NCBI RefSeq assembly: GCF_900182705.1
Contig: NZ_FXTP01000005.1
Location: 62,001 to 126,000, forward strand
Reading direction: 5' to 3'
DNA length: 64,000 bases
Source of the DNA: Gracilimonas mengyeensis
GTDB lineage: Bacteria; Bacteroidota; Rhodothermia; Balneolales; Balneolaceae
Shown here: piece by piece, positions 1 through 12,176 of the stretch
How the letters are laid out: the number at the start of each line of letters is the position of its first letter
Position numbering within the stretch: position 1 is the first letter of the stretch
Notes under the pieces: generated by a model
Databases searched by the model: none
The model's input: the letters and a program-made list of their open reading frames with translations, nothing else
What the model was told of the DNA's origin: nothing
Made by a program: the position numbers and the translations under genes

Positions 1-974
1 GTGTTCCGGTGGTGCCAATAAACCAGAGTACACCGTCTGAGTCCCTGCGGACCTTCCAATAAATCTCTTTTATCTGGAGGTTGTCTTCTTCGATTCTTTG
101 AATTTTGGCTGAACCGGGAACTTCTCCAAACACACGCCCGTCCGAAATGTAAATAGTGGTTTCTTCATCTCTGTATATATTGTAGATATTAAGGCCATCC
201 AGTACCCGAAATTTCGGCGGCGATACAAGTTCCCACTCCTGAATCTGATACATCTTTCCGACAGAAGATACATTTATCACACCTTGGTCATCCTGAAACA
301 ACGCAAAAAAACTGTTCTCAGCAATACCATTACCAAGGTGGTACTCTTTAATCAACCGGCCATCATAATGCAAATGATACAAGCCGTTATTCGTGGCCGC
401 CCAAATAGTGTTGGTAGAGAAATCTTCGAGTAGCTTGTTTACCCTTCTACTCTGATCATCATCTTTGTTTATGTACTGTGAAAATTGCCCTTCGTGATAA
501 ACGTACAACCCGCCCTGGGTAACAAAAAACATACGCCCGTCAGCCGTTTCATGCATTTGGGTAATATCCAGGTCAGTAAAACCTTCTTCGTTGCCGTAAT
601 GGGTAAATTCACCATTTTTCATCAGCATCACACCGCCATATTCCAGCGAAATCCACATTCCCACTCCTTCTTGAATATGTAGCATAGTGGTGCGGTTATG
701 CGGCATTTCCGGTGTGTTGGAATAGTTAAACACTTTGAAATTAAGCCCGTCAAAACGTACCAATCCATCGTAGGTATTTACCCAGAGATAACCAAGGCTG
801 TCTTGTGAAACCAATCCCACCGTGTTTACCGGCAATCCGTCTTCAATGGTCCAGGTTTGTGCAGTAAGCGTATCCAGTTTTTGTATTATTGGATATTGAA
901 AAGCATTTGCCGAATGAGCCCCAAATGCCCATAGCAAACCCACCGTAAATAATATTACACGTTTCTTATTCATT
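1..974 (-). CDS. Two-component-regulator-type beta-propeller sensor, N-terminal part (runs off left edge)
   Basis: The minus-strand frame starting at the ATG complementary to 972-974 stays open to the window edge, so about 324 N-terminal residues are visible. The protein begins with a signal peptide (MNKKR, then a hydrophobic stretch ending near 'SANA'). It continues with the repeats typical of periplasmic ligand-sensing propellers: 'TIEDGLPVNTV', 'DSLGYLWVNTYDGLVRFDG', and later 'IWAATNNGLYHL' and 'GVLWFIGTTGT'. Such propellers form the sensor half of hybrid two-component systems, LytS-like kinases or diguanylate cyclases in Bacteroidota-like bacteria. The output domain lies outside the window, so the signalling type cannot be stated. 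It lies 62 bp downstream of hpt on the same strand. Confidence 0.85.
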
Positions 975-1036
975 GCCTTTAGTTAAGCAGCCCGTTTGGG
1001 GGATGCTTCAGCCCGGAGAATCAACCCAGACTGTAT

Positions 1037-1603
1037 TTATTTTTCATCATCCAGCACATAAATTTGGGACAGGTTACGTCCTTCCTGAGCGTAATCCAAT
1101 CCATAGCCAAGCACAAAAGCATCCGGGATTTCGAAACCTACATAATCCAATTGCACGTCATGTCTGGTAGCTTCTTTTTTATGAAGCAGCGTACATACAC
1201 TCACTGAAGCGGGGTTTTCTTCCTTCATTCGCTTCACCATATACTGCATACTTAAACCGGTATCCACAATATCTTCAATCAGTATCACATGTCGTCCTTC
1301 AATTTTCGCGTCAATATGCTTGAGCTCCGTAACCTGCCCCGATGATACTTTTTCATCACCATAGCTGCTGAGCTTCATAAAATCCACCTCGCAGGGAATG
1401 GTAACGTGCCGCATGATATCTGCCAGAAAGATAAAAGCCCCATTCAATATGCCAATAAATATCGGACGCTTGCCATCAAAATCTTTATTAAGCTGCCGCC
1501 CCATCTGCGCCAGACGCTCGTCTATTTGTTCTTTGGTGATAAATATCTTAAAAAGCTCTCCGTTACAAGTTACTTTATCGGGCTGATGGAATCTTGAACT
1601 CAT
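1037..1603 (-). CDS. hpt: Hypoxanthine phosphoribosyltransferase
   Basis: This enzyme salvages hypoxanthine and guanine by transferring phosphoribose from PRPP, giving IMP or GMP in the cytoplasm. The 188-residue length is normal. The PRPP-binding signature 'VILIEDIVDTGLSM' sits at about residues 106-119. The substrate loop 'GILNGAFIFLADI' is at about 51-63, and the C-terminal 'FVLGYGLDY' purine-contact region is present. It starts one base after the tilS stop codon, so the two genes are probably co-transcribed. The tilS-hpt pairing is common across bacteria and supports both calls. Confidence 0.95.
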   Translation of the reverse strand: MSSRFHQPDKVTCNGELFKIFITKEQIDERLAQMGRQLNKDFDGKRPIFIGILNGAFIFLADIMRHVTIPCEVDFMKLSSYGDEKVSSGQVTELKHIDAKIEGRHVILIEDIVDTGLSMQYMVKRMKEENPASVSVCTLLHKKEATRHDVQLDYVGFEIPDAFVLGYGLDYAQEGRNLSQIYVLDDEK

Positions 1604-1604
1604 A

Positions 1605-2948
1605 TCAAATTGAAAGATTAATAGTCAAAAATATTTCGGTTTGGGGATGATAACGGGCCTCCTCAGCCACGGCTCCCCACTCGTTGTTTTCTGCCTTCAC
1701 GGGATAGATAATGGCGTAAATAGTACCATCTGATCCGCACAATACCAAAGCCTTTTCCTTTAAATGAGCGGGTATTTTGCGGGATGTCAGATGTTTGGCA
1801 ATGTTTTGGGATCCTGATAAACCTAAAGGCGTAAAGCGATCTCCCTCTTGCCATTCTCGCAAAGTCAGGGGCCATTGCAGCTTGTCTGCGTCTACTTGCA
1901 AATTTGCCGACTGGCTGCGTGAAGATACAAGTTTTAGCGATACCGGGCCCGTCTTAAAATCACTCTCCACTTCACCCCTTTTAAAAGTGTAGCTGATGGA
2001 CGCTTGTTCTTTGTGAGCTTGAATAACAACCTGCCCACGATCTGAAGTTAACCTCAGGTTACCGGCTTCGATTGTTGTACCTGTTTGGATATGTTCAATC
2101 TCTTTCAGCTGCTGCCATTCGCCCCGGGAGAGCGACTGTTCCAGGCCATTTATTTTCAGGATGGTTTTCAGTACCGATGTTTTCAGGTTGTCAGGCAATG
2201 CCGAATATTTTGTCAAGTCGATCATATTCTTTTCAGCCACCTGACCGGCCACCTGTTGCATGGCAGCTTCAAACCGTTCTCCCTGTTCCTGCAGCTTTAA
2301 GATATTTTGTTGCCAGCCCGGAAAAAAACCATCCATTTGCTCAGCAAGCTCATTCCTTAAAAAATTACGGGCATAATCACTTTGCAAATTAGATTCATCC
2401 ACTCGGTATGGAATGACCTCTCCATCGCAGTAATCGAGTATTTGTTGTTTGGTAAAAGGGAGCAGCGGCCGGAAGAGCTCTCCATCCCACACAGACATCC
2501 CCTGCCATGCTTCCGGTGCACTTCCTCGAAGCAGTTTCTGCAAAATGGTTTCTACCTGGTCATCCTGATGGTGAGCCGTTAGGATGGCTGCGGCATCATA
2601 CTCTTCCTTAAAATCCCTAAAAAAACGATAGCGTTGTTTCCGGGCCCAGTTCTGAAAGTTTTCATCCCCGGCATCTTCAGGATTCAAGGGAATCGTACAG
2701 CATTCAAATCCCCACTGAAAAGCCATTTGTTCGGCGAGCTCTTGGTCGAGATCTGAAGCTTCATCACGTTTTCCATAATTCACATGCACAATCAAGGCTG
2801 AAATCTCTAATCTCTTGAGCAAGTACATCAGAGCCATCGAATCGGGACCACCGCTCACTCCCAAAACAAAAAAATCATCTGGCGCAAAGTACTGCCTCCT
2901 TACTTTTTCCAGATGATTTTCTAATTGAGTTAACAGGGACTGAGCCAT
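1605..2948 (-). CDS. tilS: tRNA(Ile)-lysidine synthase
   Basis: TilS ligates lysine to C34 of the CAU-anticodon tRNA-Ile so that it reads AUA codons; it uses ATP and acts in the cytoplasm. The N-type ATP pyrophosphatase P-loop SGGPDS is at residues 32-37, followed by 'LIVHVNYGKRDEAS' and 'LTAHHQDDQVETILQKLLRGS', the usual PP-loop core. The C-terminal region with 'REWQEGDRFTPLGLSG' and 'KHLTSRKIPAHLK' is the TilS substrate-binding domain. At 447 residues it is full length. It sits directly upstream of hpt with a one-base gap. Confidence 0.95.
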   Translation of the reverse strand: MAQSLLTQLENHLEKVRRQYFAPDDFFVLGVSGGPDSMALMYLLKRLEISALIVHVNYGKRDEASDLDQELAEQMAFQWGFECCTIPLNPEDAGDENFQNWARKQRYRFFRDFKEEYDAAAILTAHHQDDQVETILQKLLRGSAPEAWQGMSVWDGELFRPLLPFTKQQILDYCDGEVIPYRVDESNLQSDYARNFLRNELAEQMDGFFPGWQQNILKLQEQGERFEAAMQQVAGQVAEKNMIDLTKYSALPDNLKTSVLKTILKINGLEQSLSRGEWQQLKEIEHIQTGTTIEAGNLRLTSDRGQVVIQAHKEQASISYTFKRGEVESDFKTGPVSLKLVSSRSQSANLQVDADKLQWPLTLREWQEGDRFTPLGLSGSQNIAKHLTSRKIPAHLKEKALVLCGSDGTIYAIIYPVKAENNEWGAVAEEARYHPQTEIFLTINLSI

Positions 2949-2969
2949 GTGATCTAAATCCTGTTGGAA

Positions 2970-4343
2970 TTAATCCCCGAAAGAACCGGCTGGACCCGGA
3001 AATACTACCGGACTTTCAAAACCCTCTTTGGAAACACTAGCCACACCAAAGTAGTAGTTGTCGATTACAACATTTTCCAAAGTGTGTTGGGTTGAGTCGG
3101 CTGGCACATACACGCTTTTTTGCCATTGATTGGCATCCGTCAGGCGCCAGTAAATTTTGTAGCCTGCCAGCTGTGGATTTTCTTCGGAATCCAGCGCTTT
3201 CCATTTCAGCGTGGTGCTCGGGCGAACGGCGCCTTCAATTTCTACATTGGCCGGCGGGCTGGGTGCCCACGACATACCTGCCATTACCACCGCATTTAAA
3301 CCGGTAAGTTTGGCGGCAAAATCGAATTCAACTTCATCCAGCACGTCACCATATTCCACGCCATCCTCGGTTCGTAAATCCTGGTGCTGGCGGTTGTAAT
3401 CTTCATTTGTTTCCATGATACGTACACCCGGGAATCCAGCCTCGTTAAACGGCCGATGGTGCCCGCCTCGTCCAAAACGATCCAGACGATAAATCATCAT
3501 TACATCCAGGTTACGAATGTACAAATCGGCCATTTTATCTACGTAACGTGCCAGGTTGCGCGAAGGCGAATCAACCTCACCACCCGTATAGCGACGGATG
3601 GTTGCTTCCCGCTCTGTTTCCACGTAGCGGGTTCCTTCAGAAAATACGCGGGCGGTAGTATTATCAATCACCTGGTTGATACCCTGTATGTTGCCAATCA
3701 TATCATTATTCAACACACCTTTGATATCCCAGCCTTGTTCTTTGGCATATTCGGCCAGAATCTGTCCGCCAAATAACCCCTGCTCCTCACCGGATAGAGC
3801 AGCATACATTATAGAACCTTCGAACTCATATTGGCTAAGAACCCGAGCGGCTTCAAGCGCACCGGCAACACCGGAGGCATTATCGTTGGCGCCGGGAGAT
3901 TCAGAGGTACCGTCCAACGGATCGGAAACACGCGAGTCAATATCACCACTCATCATAATAAAACGGTTAGGATCGGCTGTGCCTCGCTGAATAGCAATTA
4001 CATTCACTATTTTGGTGGGTTCCGGGATACGCCGGGTGCCCTCAACCACATCACTTACATAAAATACTTCCAGGCAACCGCCACATTCTTCTGAAATGCG
4101 TTCAAACTCTGCTTTTATCCAGCGCCGGGCTGCGCCAATTCCGTGGGTATCAGAAGTAGTATCAGACAATGTGTGACGGGTACCAAAACTCACCAGTTTT
4201 GTGATATCGGCTTCAATACGTTCGGCAGAAGGAGCGGCACCTATCTCGCGGAGCACTTCCGTTTCCATGGTCTGCGACCAGGCGCTGCCTCCCATCAAAA
4301 ACACAAATAATAGGGTAGTTATCGTAGCTTTAAATAATTTCAT
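2970..4343 (-). CDS. Secreted M28-family zinc metallopeptidase with C-terminal fibronectin-III-like domain
   Basis: An N-terminal signal peptide (hydrophobic residues 5-20, ending near 'AWSQ') predicts export. The M28 core is recognisable: 'GANDNASGVA' at about 151-160 holds the bridging aspartate (D154), 'LSGEEQGLFGG' at about 183-193 holds the catalytic/metal glutamates, and 'GGHHRPFNEAGFPGVRIMET' holds a late histidine. The first metal ligand, usually His in a GHxDS motif, reads 'SGDIDS' here, so Asp134 replaces His. Residues after about 365 ('PSPPANVEIEG...TLKWKALDSEENPQLAGYKIYWR') form a fibronectin-III-like module, common in secreted peptidases of this group. The likely role is aminopeptidase-type peptide degradation; the substrate is not evident. 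Confidence 0.85.
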   Translation of the reverse strand: MKLFKATITTLLFVFLMGGSAWSQTMETEVLREIGAAPSAERIEADITKLVSFGTRHTLSDTTSDTHGIGAARRWIKAEFERISEECGGCLEVFYVSDVVEGTRRIPEPTKIVNVIAIQRGTADPNRFIMMSGDIDSRVSDPLDGTSESPGANDNASGVAGALEAARVLSQYEFEGSIMYAALSGEEQGLFGGQILAEYAKEQGWDIKGVLNNDMIGNIQGINQVIDNTTARVFSEGTRYVETEREATIRRYTGGEVDSPSRNLARYVDKMADLYIRNLDVMMIYRLDRFGRGGHHRPFNEAGFPGVRIMETNEDYNRQHQDLRTEDGVEYGDVLDEVEFDFAAKLTGLNAVVMAGMSWAPSPPANVEIEGAVRPSTTLKWKALDSEENPQLAGYKIYWRLTDANQWQKSVYVPADSTQHTLENVVIDNYYFGVASVSKEGFESPVVFPGPAGSFGD

Positions 4344-4362
4344 AAAGATAGAATAAGAGTTA

Positions 4363-4800
4363 TTAGTTATTCTCAGGAGAGGAATCGTCTTGTTGTAGAT
4401 ATTCTTTCAGGTTTTGCTGAAACCGGGCTTGCGCTTTTTGTCCTGCACGATGCCCGAAATAGGCACCCAGCCCACAGGCCACAATCACGGTAAACATATA
4501 GGTAAGTTCGGACTGCCCCAAGCCGGCATCAAAAATCTTTACCCACACCAATGGAGGAATGGCCACCATCAAAGCAAATACATAGGGAGCAGGATTTGGT
4601 CCCTGAAGGCGCCGCATAAAACGACGACCGCTTACGAATACCAGGTTCATATATACCAGGCCAAAACCCAATAGAAAAAGCATTCCGGTGACGCCGGGAT
4701 CACTTATTTTTACTAAAAATTCGGAACTGAGAAGCGTAAAAGCTGCCGATACAATGAATATACCGGAGGTGTAAAATATAAAACGAGGAAGGTTATCCAC
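4363..4800 (-). CDS. Small integral membrane protein of unknown function
   Basis: This 145-residue protein has about four hydrophobic segments: residues 7-25, about 38-58, about 75-90 and about 100-118. The tail is polar and acidic ('EYLQQDDSSPENN'). I recognise no family. It lies between the M28 peptidase gene (19 bp downstream) and the EnvC-like gene, in the same direction, so co-transcription with the peptidase is plausible. Nothing in the sequence points to a transporter or an enzyme. Confidence 0.65.
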   Translation of the reverse strand: MDNLPRFIFYTSGIFIVSAAFTLLSSEFLVKISDPGVTGMLFLLGFGLVYMNLVFVSGRRFMRRLQGPNPAPYVFALMVAIPPLVWVKIFDAGLGQSELTYMFTVIVACGLGAYFGHRAGQKAQARFQQNLKEYLQQDDSSPENN

Positions 4801-4924
4801 GGGAAAAGTTGGCTTTTAGGTTTGATTGTGGCCAAAATTCCTAAAAACAAACCCCAAATGCTAATGCATACATAACTTTTAACGCCTTGCGTAAAGTGTA
4901 CCGTAAAATGGAAGGCTTGCAAGT

Positions 4925-6250
4925 TTACTTAAGCCAGCTCACCGGATTTACGTTTTGGTTGCCATCCCGCAATAAAAAGAAAAGAACTTCGCCTAACTCA
5001 GATTGAGAGGTACCGGATGAGCCAATACGGTCACCTTGACGTAACACCGTTCCCACGCCCACATCAATCTGGCTGAGGTTGCCATATGCGGTGTAATAAG
5101 AACCATGTTTTACGAATACTACATCGCCGTAACCGGGAAGTGGACGAATACGAAATACATACCCATCTGCCACCGCTTTAACAGGCGAACCGGCATCGGC
5201 TACAATATCGATACCGGGATGTTCGGTGATGGTGCCATACAAAGGGTTACGAACGCGTCCAAATTGCTTGGCCACGGTAGTGCTGTTTACCGGCCAGGGG
5301 AGGTCTCCTTTGGCTTTAGCAAATTCGTCTTCAAATACAGCCAATTCTTCATCACTTACAAAATTCGTGGAACGGGCGGCGCTCTCATACTTTTCAACCT
5401 CGCTGGCCCGGCGGGAAGCGTCCGTGATATTCCGGGCCTCTTCGAGACGGCGCAGACGTTCATTTTCGGCGGCACGTAATTCCTCTTCTTCCTCGATCAG
5501 GCTAGAGAAAGTGTTCTCCAGATTCTCTTTCTCCTGCCGGGTCTTACGCAATTCAGATAACCACTCGCTGCGTTCCTGTTTAATTTCTTCAACGGTCTGC
5601 TCCTGCTGTTGCCGTTGGTCTCCCAGCTCTTCTTTTTCCTCCCGGATTTCTCCCAGCACAACCCGGTTCTTCTGATGACTGTCCTCCAGGTTTTCCTTCA
5701 CTTCATCCAGCTCCCGTTTGGTTTCACGGATAGCTTCTGCCTGCTTGGCCTTCTGCTCTTCAAAACGGCGCAGGTAATTGGCGCGCACCACCATCTGGTT
5801 GATGGACTTGGAGGTTAACAGCAACTCCAGGTTTCCGGTCCGTCCATTCTTGTATGCGTAACTGATGATTTTTTTGTAGCTCTCAATCAGATGATTTAAT
5901 TCGGCTTCCCGCACGCTTATTTCTTCTTCGGTGAGACGTATCTCCGCTTCAATCTGAGATTGCTCCTGTTGCAGGGATTTAATTTTATCATCCTGCAAAG
6001 CAATCAGGTTATTCAGCGACTGAAACTGCTCAAAGGATTTATCAAAGCGCTGCTCAGCCTGACGTACCCGCTCCTGATAATTTTTGATACGGGCTTCCAG
6101 CACATTGATTTCAGCCCGGGCATTTTCCTGGCGCTTAAGCAGTTCCTCCCTCTTCTCTTCGTAGGTTGATTGTGCAGAGACCTCCACGGCCGCTAAAGCT
6201 GCAAGCAAGATCATCACACATACTTTCAATAAATAGCTATGAGCTTTCAT
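4925..6250 (-). CDS. EnvC-like coiled-coil protein with degenerate LytM (M23) domain, probable cell-wall amidase activator
   Basis: A signal peptide (to about residue 26) is followed by roughly 250 residues of heptad-rich, Glu/Arg/Gln-rich coiled coil and a C-terminal LytM/peptidase-M23 domain. In the LytM domain the first motif is kept (H-x3-D in 'EHPGIDIVADAG', with 'SPVKAVADG' after it) and 'VKHGSYYTAY' follows. The second H of the HxH pair is Asn ('AYGNLSQI'), and the position usually 'LHFE' reads 'VLFFLL'. Zinc ligands are therefore missing, as in E. coli EnvC, which activates amidases rather than cutting peptidoglycan itself. The start codon overlaps the upstream DUF4292 gene by four bases; TPR, DUF4292 and this gene form one transcription unit seen in related genomes. 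Its likely role is in septal peptidoglycan splitting in the periplasm. Confidence 0.88.
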   Translation of the reverse strand: MKAHSYLLKVCVMILLAALAAVEVSAQSTYEEKREELLKRQENARAEINVLEARIKNYQERVRQAEQRFDKSFEQFQSLNNLIALQDDKIKSLQQEQSQIEAEIRLTEEEISVREAELNHLIESYKKIISYAYKNGRTGNLELLLTSKSINQMVVRANYLRRFEEQKAKQAEAIRETKRELDEVKENLEDSHQKNRVVLGEIREEKEELGDQRQQQEQTVEEIKQERSEWLSELRKTRQEKENLENTFSSLIEEEEELRAAENERLRRLEEARNITDASRRASEVEKYESAARSTNFVSDEELAVFEDEFAKAKGDLPWPVNSTTVAKQFGRVRNPLYGTITEHPGIDIVADAGSPVKAVADGYVFRIRPLPGYGDVVFVKHGSYYTAYGNLSQIDVGVGTVLRQGDRIGSSGTSQSELGEVLFFLLRDGNQNVNPVSWLK

Positions 6251-7023
6251 AATCGTTCAATCTCTACATTCTTGGGGATATCAATGGTCAACTCCGGCAA
6301 CTTTGGGTTCACATCCAGGCTTCGGATTAAAAAGACCACCCGCGAATCTCCATCGGAACTAAAAATCGTGATTTTCCGCGGTAAAATAAATCCATTAAGC
6401 TCACCATAACTTTCGTATTCCAATCTTGAATATGGAGCGGCAGAACGTGGTGGTTGTTCTACCTGCCGTACCTGTCCGCCTTCTTTGCTCAGGTACACCC
6501 GGGCACCATTCTTCAACCGCAGTTGTAGGAAATTATTGTTTTCGAAAACCGCCTGCACCTGCTCCTTCCCCACTTTGAAATTGATGAGATCCAAAATATT
6601 GATAGAGGCCAGTTCATTCAGGCTGGTCATGCGCCCGTCATAAATCGACAGCTTTTGAGCATAATCATCCAGGCGGTTGTAGATCAAAATCGAATCCTGA
6701 TCCACCAGCATCTTCCCGCCTTCGATACCAATACGGTTTTGGATAGTGAGCAGGCTTAGCGCCGTATCTGCCTGAAATTCTATAGTTACCCGGTCGCTGT
6801 TCCCCGGCTCACTCACCAAAGCCCGTCCTTTACCCTCCAGCGTGTTCAGGCTTTCGGAATAATCGGGAATCCTGTTCACCACTTCACCAATAGAAAGACT
6901 GCTTTTGCTATAGTTTTCTTTAGAAACCGAGCGAGAAGTGCTACAAGCGGTAAAGAACAAGACCAATGGTATAAGCGGAAAAAACAGGGATGTGAAAGAA
7001 CGGATTTGCACGTGCTTACCCAT
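6247..7023 (-). CDS. DUF4292-type lipoprotein
   Basis: This 258-residue protein has a lipobox-like 'LVLFFTACSTS' near residues 20-29, predicting a lipid-anchored cell-envelope protein. The body ('LNTLEGKGRALVSEPGNSDRVTIEFQADTALSLLTIQNRIGIEGGKMLVDQDSI' in outline) is the LolA/LolB-like beta fold described as DUF4292. The family's exact function is unknown to me; the fold suggests binding of lipid or an acyl chain. It overlaps the TPR gene by 8 bases and the EnvC-like gene by 4 bases, so the three are translationally coupled. Confidence 0.82.
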   Translation of the reverse strand: MGKHVQIRSFTSLFFPLIPLVLFFTACSTSRSVSKENYSKSSLSIGEVVNRIPDYSESLNTLEGKGRALVSEPGNSDRVTIEFQADTALSLLTIQNRIGIEGGKMLVDQDSILIYNRLDDYAQKLSIYDGRMTSLNELASINILDLINFKVGKEQVQAVFENNNFLQLRLKNGARVYLSKEGGQVRQVEQPPRSAAPYSRLEYESYGELNGFILPRKITIFSSDGDSRVVFLIRSLDVNPKLPELTIDIPKNVEIERL

Positions 7024-8695
7024 TTATTTTAGGTTCAAGATGGGTGCGATCCGGATCTTTTTCGAGGGCCTGCCGCCACCAGTCACGGGCTTCTTCCATA
7101 TTGCCCAGCTTTTCGTTTACATCGCCCATATGCTCCAGTACTTCCGCACTAGCTTCCCCAGTGTCAATAGAAGCTTTGATGAAACGCTGTGCCCGGTCGT
7201 AATCTCCCAGTTTATAATACACCCAACCCACGGTATCCAAGTAAGCTGAATTTTCGGGATTTACTTCGATGGCTTTCAGTGCCAATTCCTTGGCGCGTTC
7301 GAGGTTCTCTCCGCGCACCGATAAGTTGTAGGCGTAATTATTCATGGCGTTGTCATTATCGGGATCGTACCGCAAAGCTAATTCGTACGCTTCGTCTGAG
7401 GCTTCATGGTTCTCAAGGTTGGCCCGAACATCACCCAGTGTACTGTAAATGACGGATTTAAACGGTCTACGTGCAGGAGCCCGTGCTGCTTGCTCCAGCC
7501 AGGGTTCTGCTTTTTTGTTTTGATCGTTCAGCATGTACCCGCTACCGATAAAAAACTGTATAAAGGCATCTTCGGGCACCTCTTCGTTGGCTTTAAGGCC
7601 CACTTCAATTGTCTCCTCGTATTTCTGCTGACTGAGCAATAATTGCAAGCGTTGTCGCCAGGCGATATCATCTCCGGGCAGCAGCTTATTGGCTTGTTCC
7701 AGTTTTTCAAGGGCTATTTCGGGCTCCCCGGCCTGACGGTAATATTCTCCGGATAAAGTAAAAGCAGGACCAAACTCTGGCTCACTTTCCGTAAAAGTGT
7801 CGAAAATGCGCTCGGCTTCTACCCGCAGCTGTATGTTTTGGGGATCCTGTTCTACCCTGGAATAAAAGAAACGGGCGATCTCCATTTTATTTTCCGGCTG
7901 AATCAGCGTATCAGAGATAAAATTGGTCAGCAGAGTTCCGGCACTGTCCCACTGTTGCTCTTCCAGGTAAATAGTGGATAAGGTGATCAGCGATTGTGGA
8001 TCACGGGCATTGCGGTCAAGCGCATCCTTCAGCACTTTCTTGGCTTCGGCTTTTTCACCGGTACGGGAATAGTATTGCCCCAACAAGTTCAGCATTTGCA
8101 GATTATCCGGATCAGCTTCACGGATTCTTTCCAGCTGCACAACGGCAGAATCGGTTGCTGCCAGCGACTCAAAATTCCTGAATTTCATCAACAGCACCTG
8201 CGGGTCTTCCCCAGAGAGTTTTATAATCCGGTCTAATATCTCATTGGACCTTACAAACTCACCATAATCCTTATAGGTATCAGCCAGCATGTACAATCCC
8301 TCAAAATCATTGGGATGATATTCCAGCAGAGTATTCAGCTGCTCCAGGGTGGCCTGATTGCGACCGGCACTGCGATAAATCTCGGCCAGTTTCAGCCGGT
8401 ACCATTTGCTTTCCGGATCGGCTTCAACGGCTTGCTTTCCATATACCGCCGCATTCGGTAAGTCATTTAAAGACAGATAGGTATCGGCCAGGGCATAACT
8501 CACGCCCGGGGGCTGATCAAGGTTACGATAGGCTTCCAGCAATAACTCCCTTGCTTCCTCATAAGCCTCGTTTTCAAAAGCTTCCAGGCCGTTTATATAT
8601 GCCGATTTCCCAGAATAATCATTGTTCTGTTGAACCTGAGCAGGTAACAGCTGTGGAATAATAAAGAGTGCGAATAGTAAAAAATAGTTTCTCAT
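7016..8695 (-). CDS. Secreted tetratricopeptide-repeat protein
   Basis: The protein has about 559 residues from the second ATG (8695), which gives a clean signal peptide ('RNYFLLFALFIIPQLLPAQ'); the first ATG at 8704 adds three residues. After it come many 34-residue TPR units with the usual W/L-G-Y-A-P pattern, for example 'SYALADTYLSLNDLPNAAVYGKQAVEADPES' and 'YLDTVGWVYYKLGDYDRAQRFIKASID'. TPR arrays are protein-binding scaffolds, and no catalytic domain is visible. Being first in a unit with a DUF4292 lipoprotein and an EnvC-like protein suggests an envelope-assembly role, but that is inference from context only. Confidence 0.85.
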   Translation of the reverse strand: MRNYFLLFALFIIPQLLPAQVQQNNDYSGKSAYINGLEAFENEAYEEARELLLEAYRNLDQPPGVSYALADTYLSLNDLPNAAVYGKQAVEADPESKWYRLKLAEIYRSAGRNQATLEQLNTLLEYHPNDFEGLYMLADTYKDYGEFVRSNEILDRIIKLSGEDPQVLLMKFRNFESLAATDSAVVQLERIREADPDNLQMLNLLGQYYSRTGEKAEAKKVLKDALDRNARDPQSLITLSTIYLEEQQWDSAGTLLTNFISDTLIQPENKMEIARFFYSRVEQDPQNIQLRVEAERIFDTFTESEPEFGPAFTLSGEYYRQAGEPEIALEKLEQANKLLPGDDIAWRQRLQLLLSQQKYEETIEVGLKANEEVPEDAFIQFFIGSGYMLNDQNKKAEPWLEQAARAPARRPFKSVIYSTLGDVRANLENHEASDEAYELALRYDPDNDNAMNNYAYNLSVRGENLERAKELALKAIEVNPENSAYLDTVGWVYYKLGDYDRAQRFIKASIDTGEASAEVLEHMGDVNEKLGNMEEARDWWRQALEKDPDRTHLEPKING

Positions 8696-8751
8696 AGAAC
8701 ACATAACGCTAAGTATAACGGTATAGCGCCTTTTTTGCTTATTTCATTCAT

Positions 8752-8783
8752 AAAAAAAGAGCCGGAAATCAATCCGGCTCTTC
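8752..8783 (-). terminator. Intrinsic terminator of the DUF4397 repeat gene
   Basis: Read on the minus strand, a perfect 10-bp stem (arms 8773-8782 and 8757-8766, AAGAGCCGGA/TCCGGCTCTT) with a 6-base loop is followed by a run of seven T. It lies 31 bases beyond the stop codon of the secreted repeat protein and upstream of the TPR gene, so it separates the two transcription units. Confidence 0.9.
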
Positions 8784-8813
8784 TAACATTAGGAGAATAA
8801 AAAGTGGGGAATT

Positions 8814-12056
<3,243 letters not shown>

Positions 12057-12082
12057 TCAAGAAAAAATTTGAAATAATTCTT

Positions 12083-12090
12083 TAGCTTTG
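12083..12090 (+). promoter_or_regulatory. Possible -7 promoter element of the arginine leader transcript
   Basis: TAGCTTTG fits the TAnnTTTG -7 consensus described for Bacteroidota-type sigma factors. It lies 15 bases before the leader ATG at 12105, which would give a very short 5' UTR. No well-spaced -33 TTTG is present: the TTTG at 12068-12071 is too close. The call therefore rests on one element and its position. Confidence 0.4.
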
Positions 12091-12104
12091 TTTACATTAG
12101 AGCC

Positions 12105-12176
12105 ATGCAAACGAACAGCATAAATAGAATTAATTTTACGCCAACACCACTCCGGCGGATTCCGCGGCGGCGGTAA
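12105..12176 (+). CDS. Arginine-rich leader peptide of the arginine biosynthesis cluster
   Basis: A 23-codon ORF starts with ATG at 12105 and ends with TAA at 12174-12176. Its last seven codons encode R-R-I-P-R-R-R, five of them CGG, and an AGA lies further upstream, so six of 23 residues are arginine. It sits about 110 bases in front of the first gene of a long arginine operon and overlaps a region able to form alternative hairpins. This is the classic design of an attenuation leader: when charged tRNA-Arg is scarce, ribosomes stall on the CGG codons and change downstream folding. No leader of this sequence is known to me; the function is inferred from codon content and position. Confidence 0.75.
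   Translation: MQTNSINRINFTPTPLRRIPRRR

Noticed and set aside
4713-4922. 69-residue minus-strand ORF upstream of the small membrane protein
   Set aside because: It overlaps the membrane-protein gene in another frame and has no start signal or family similarity.
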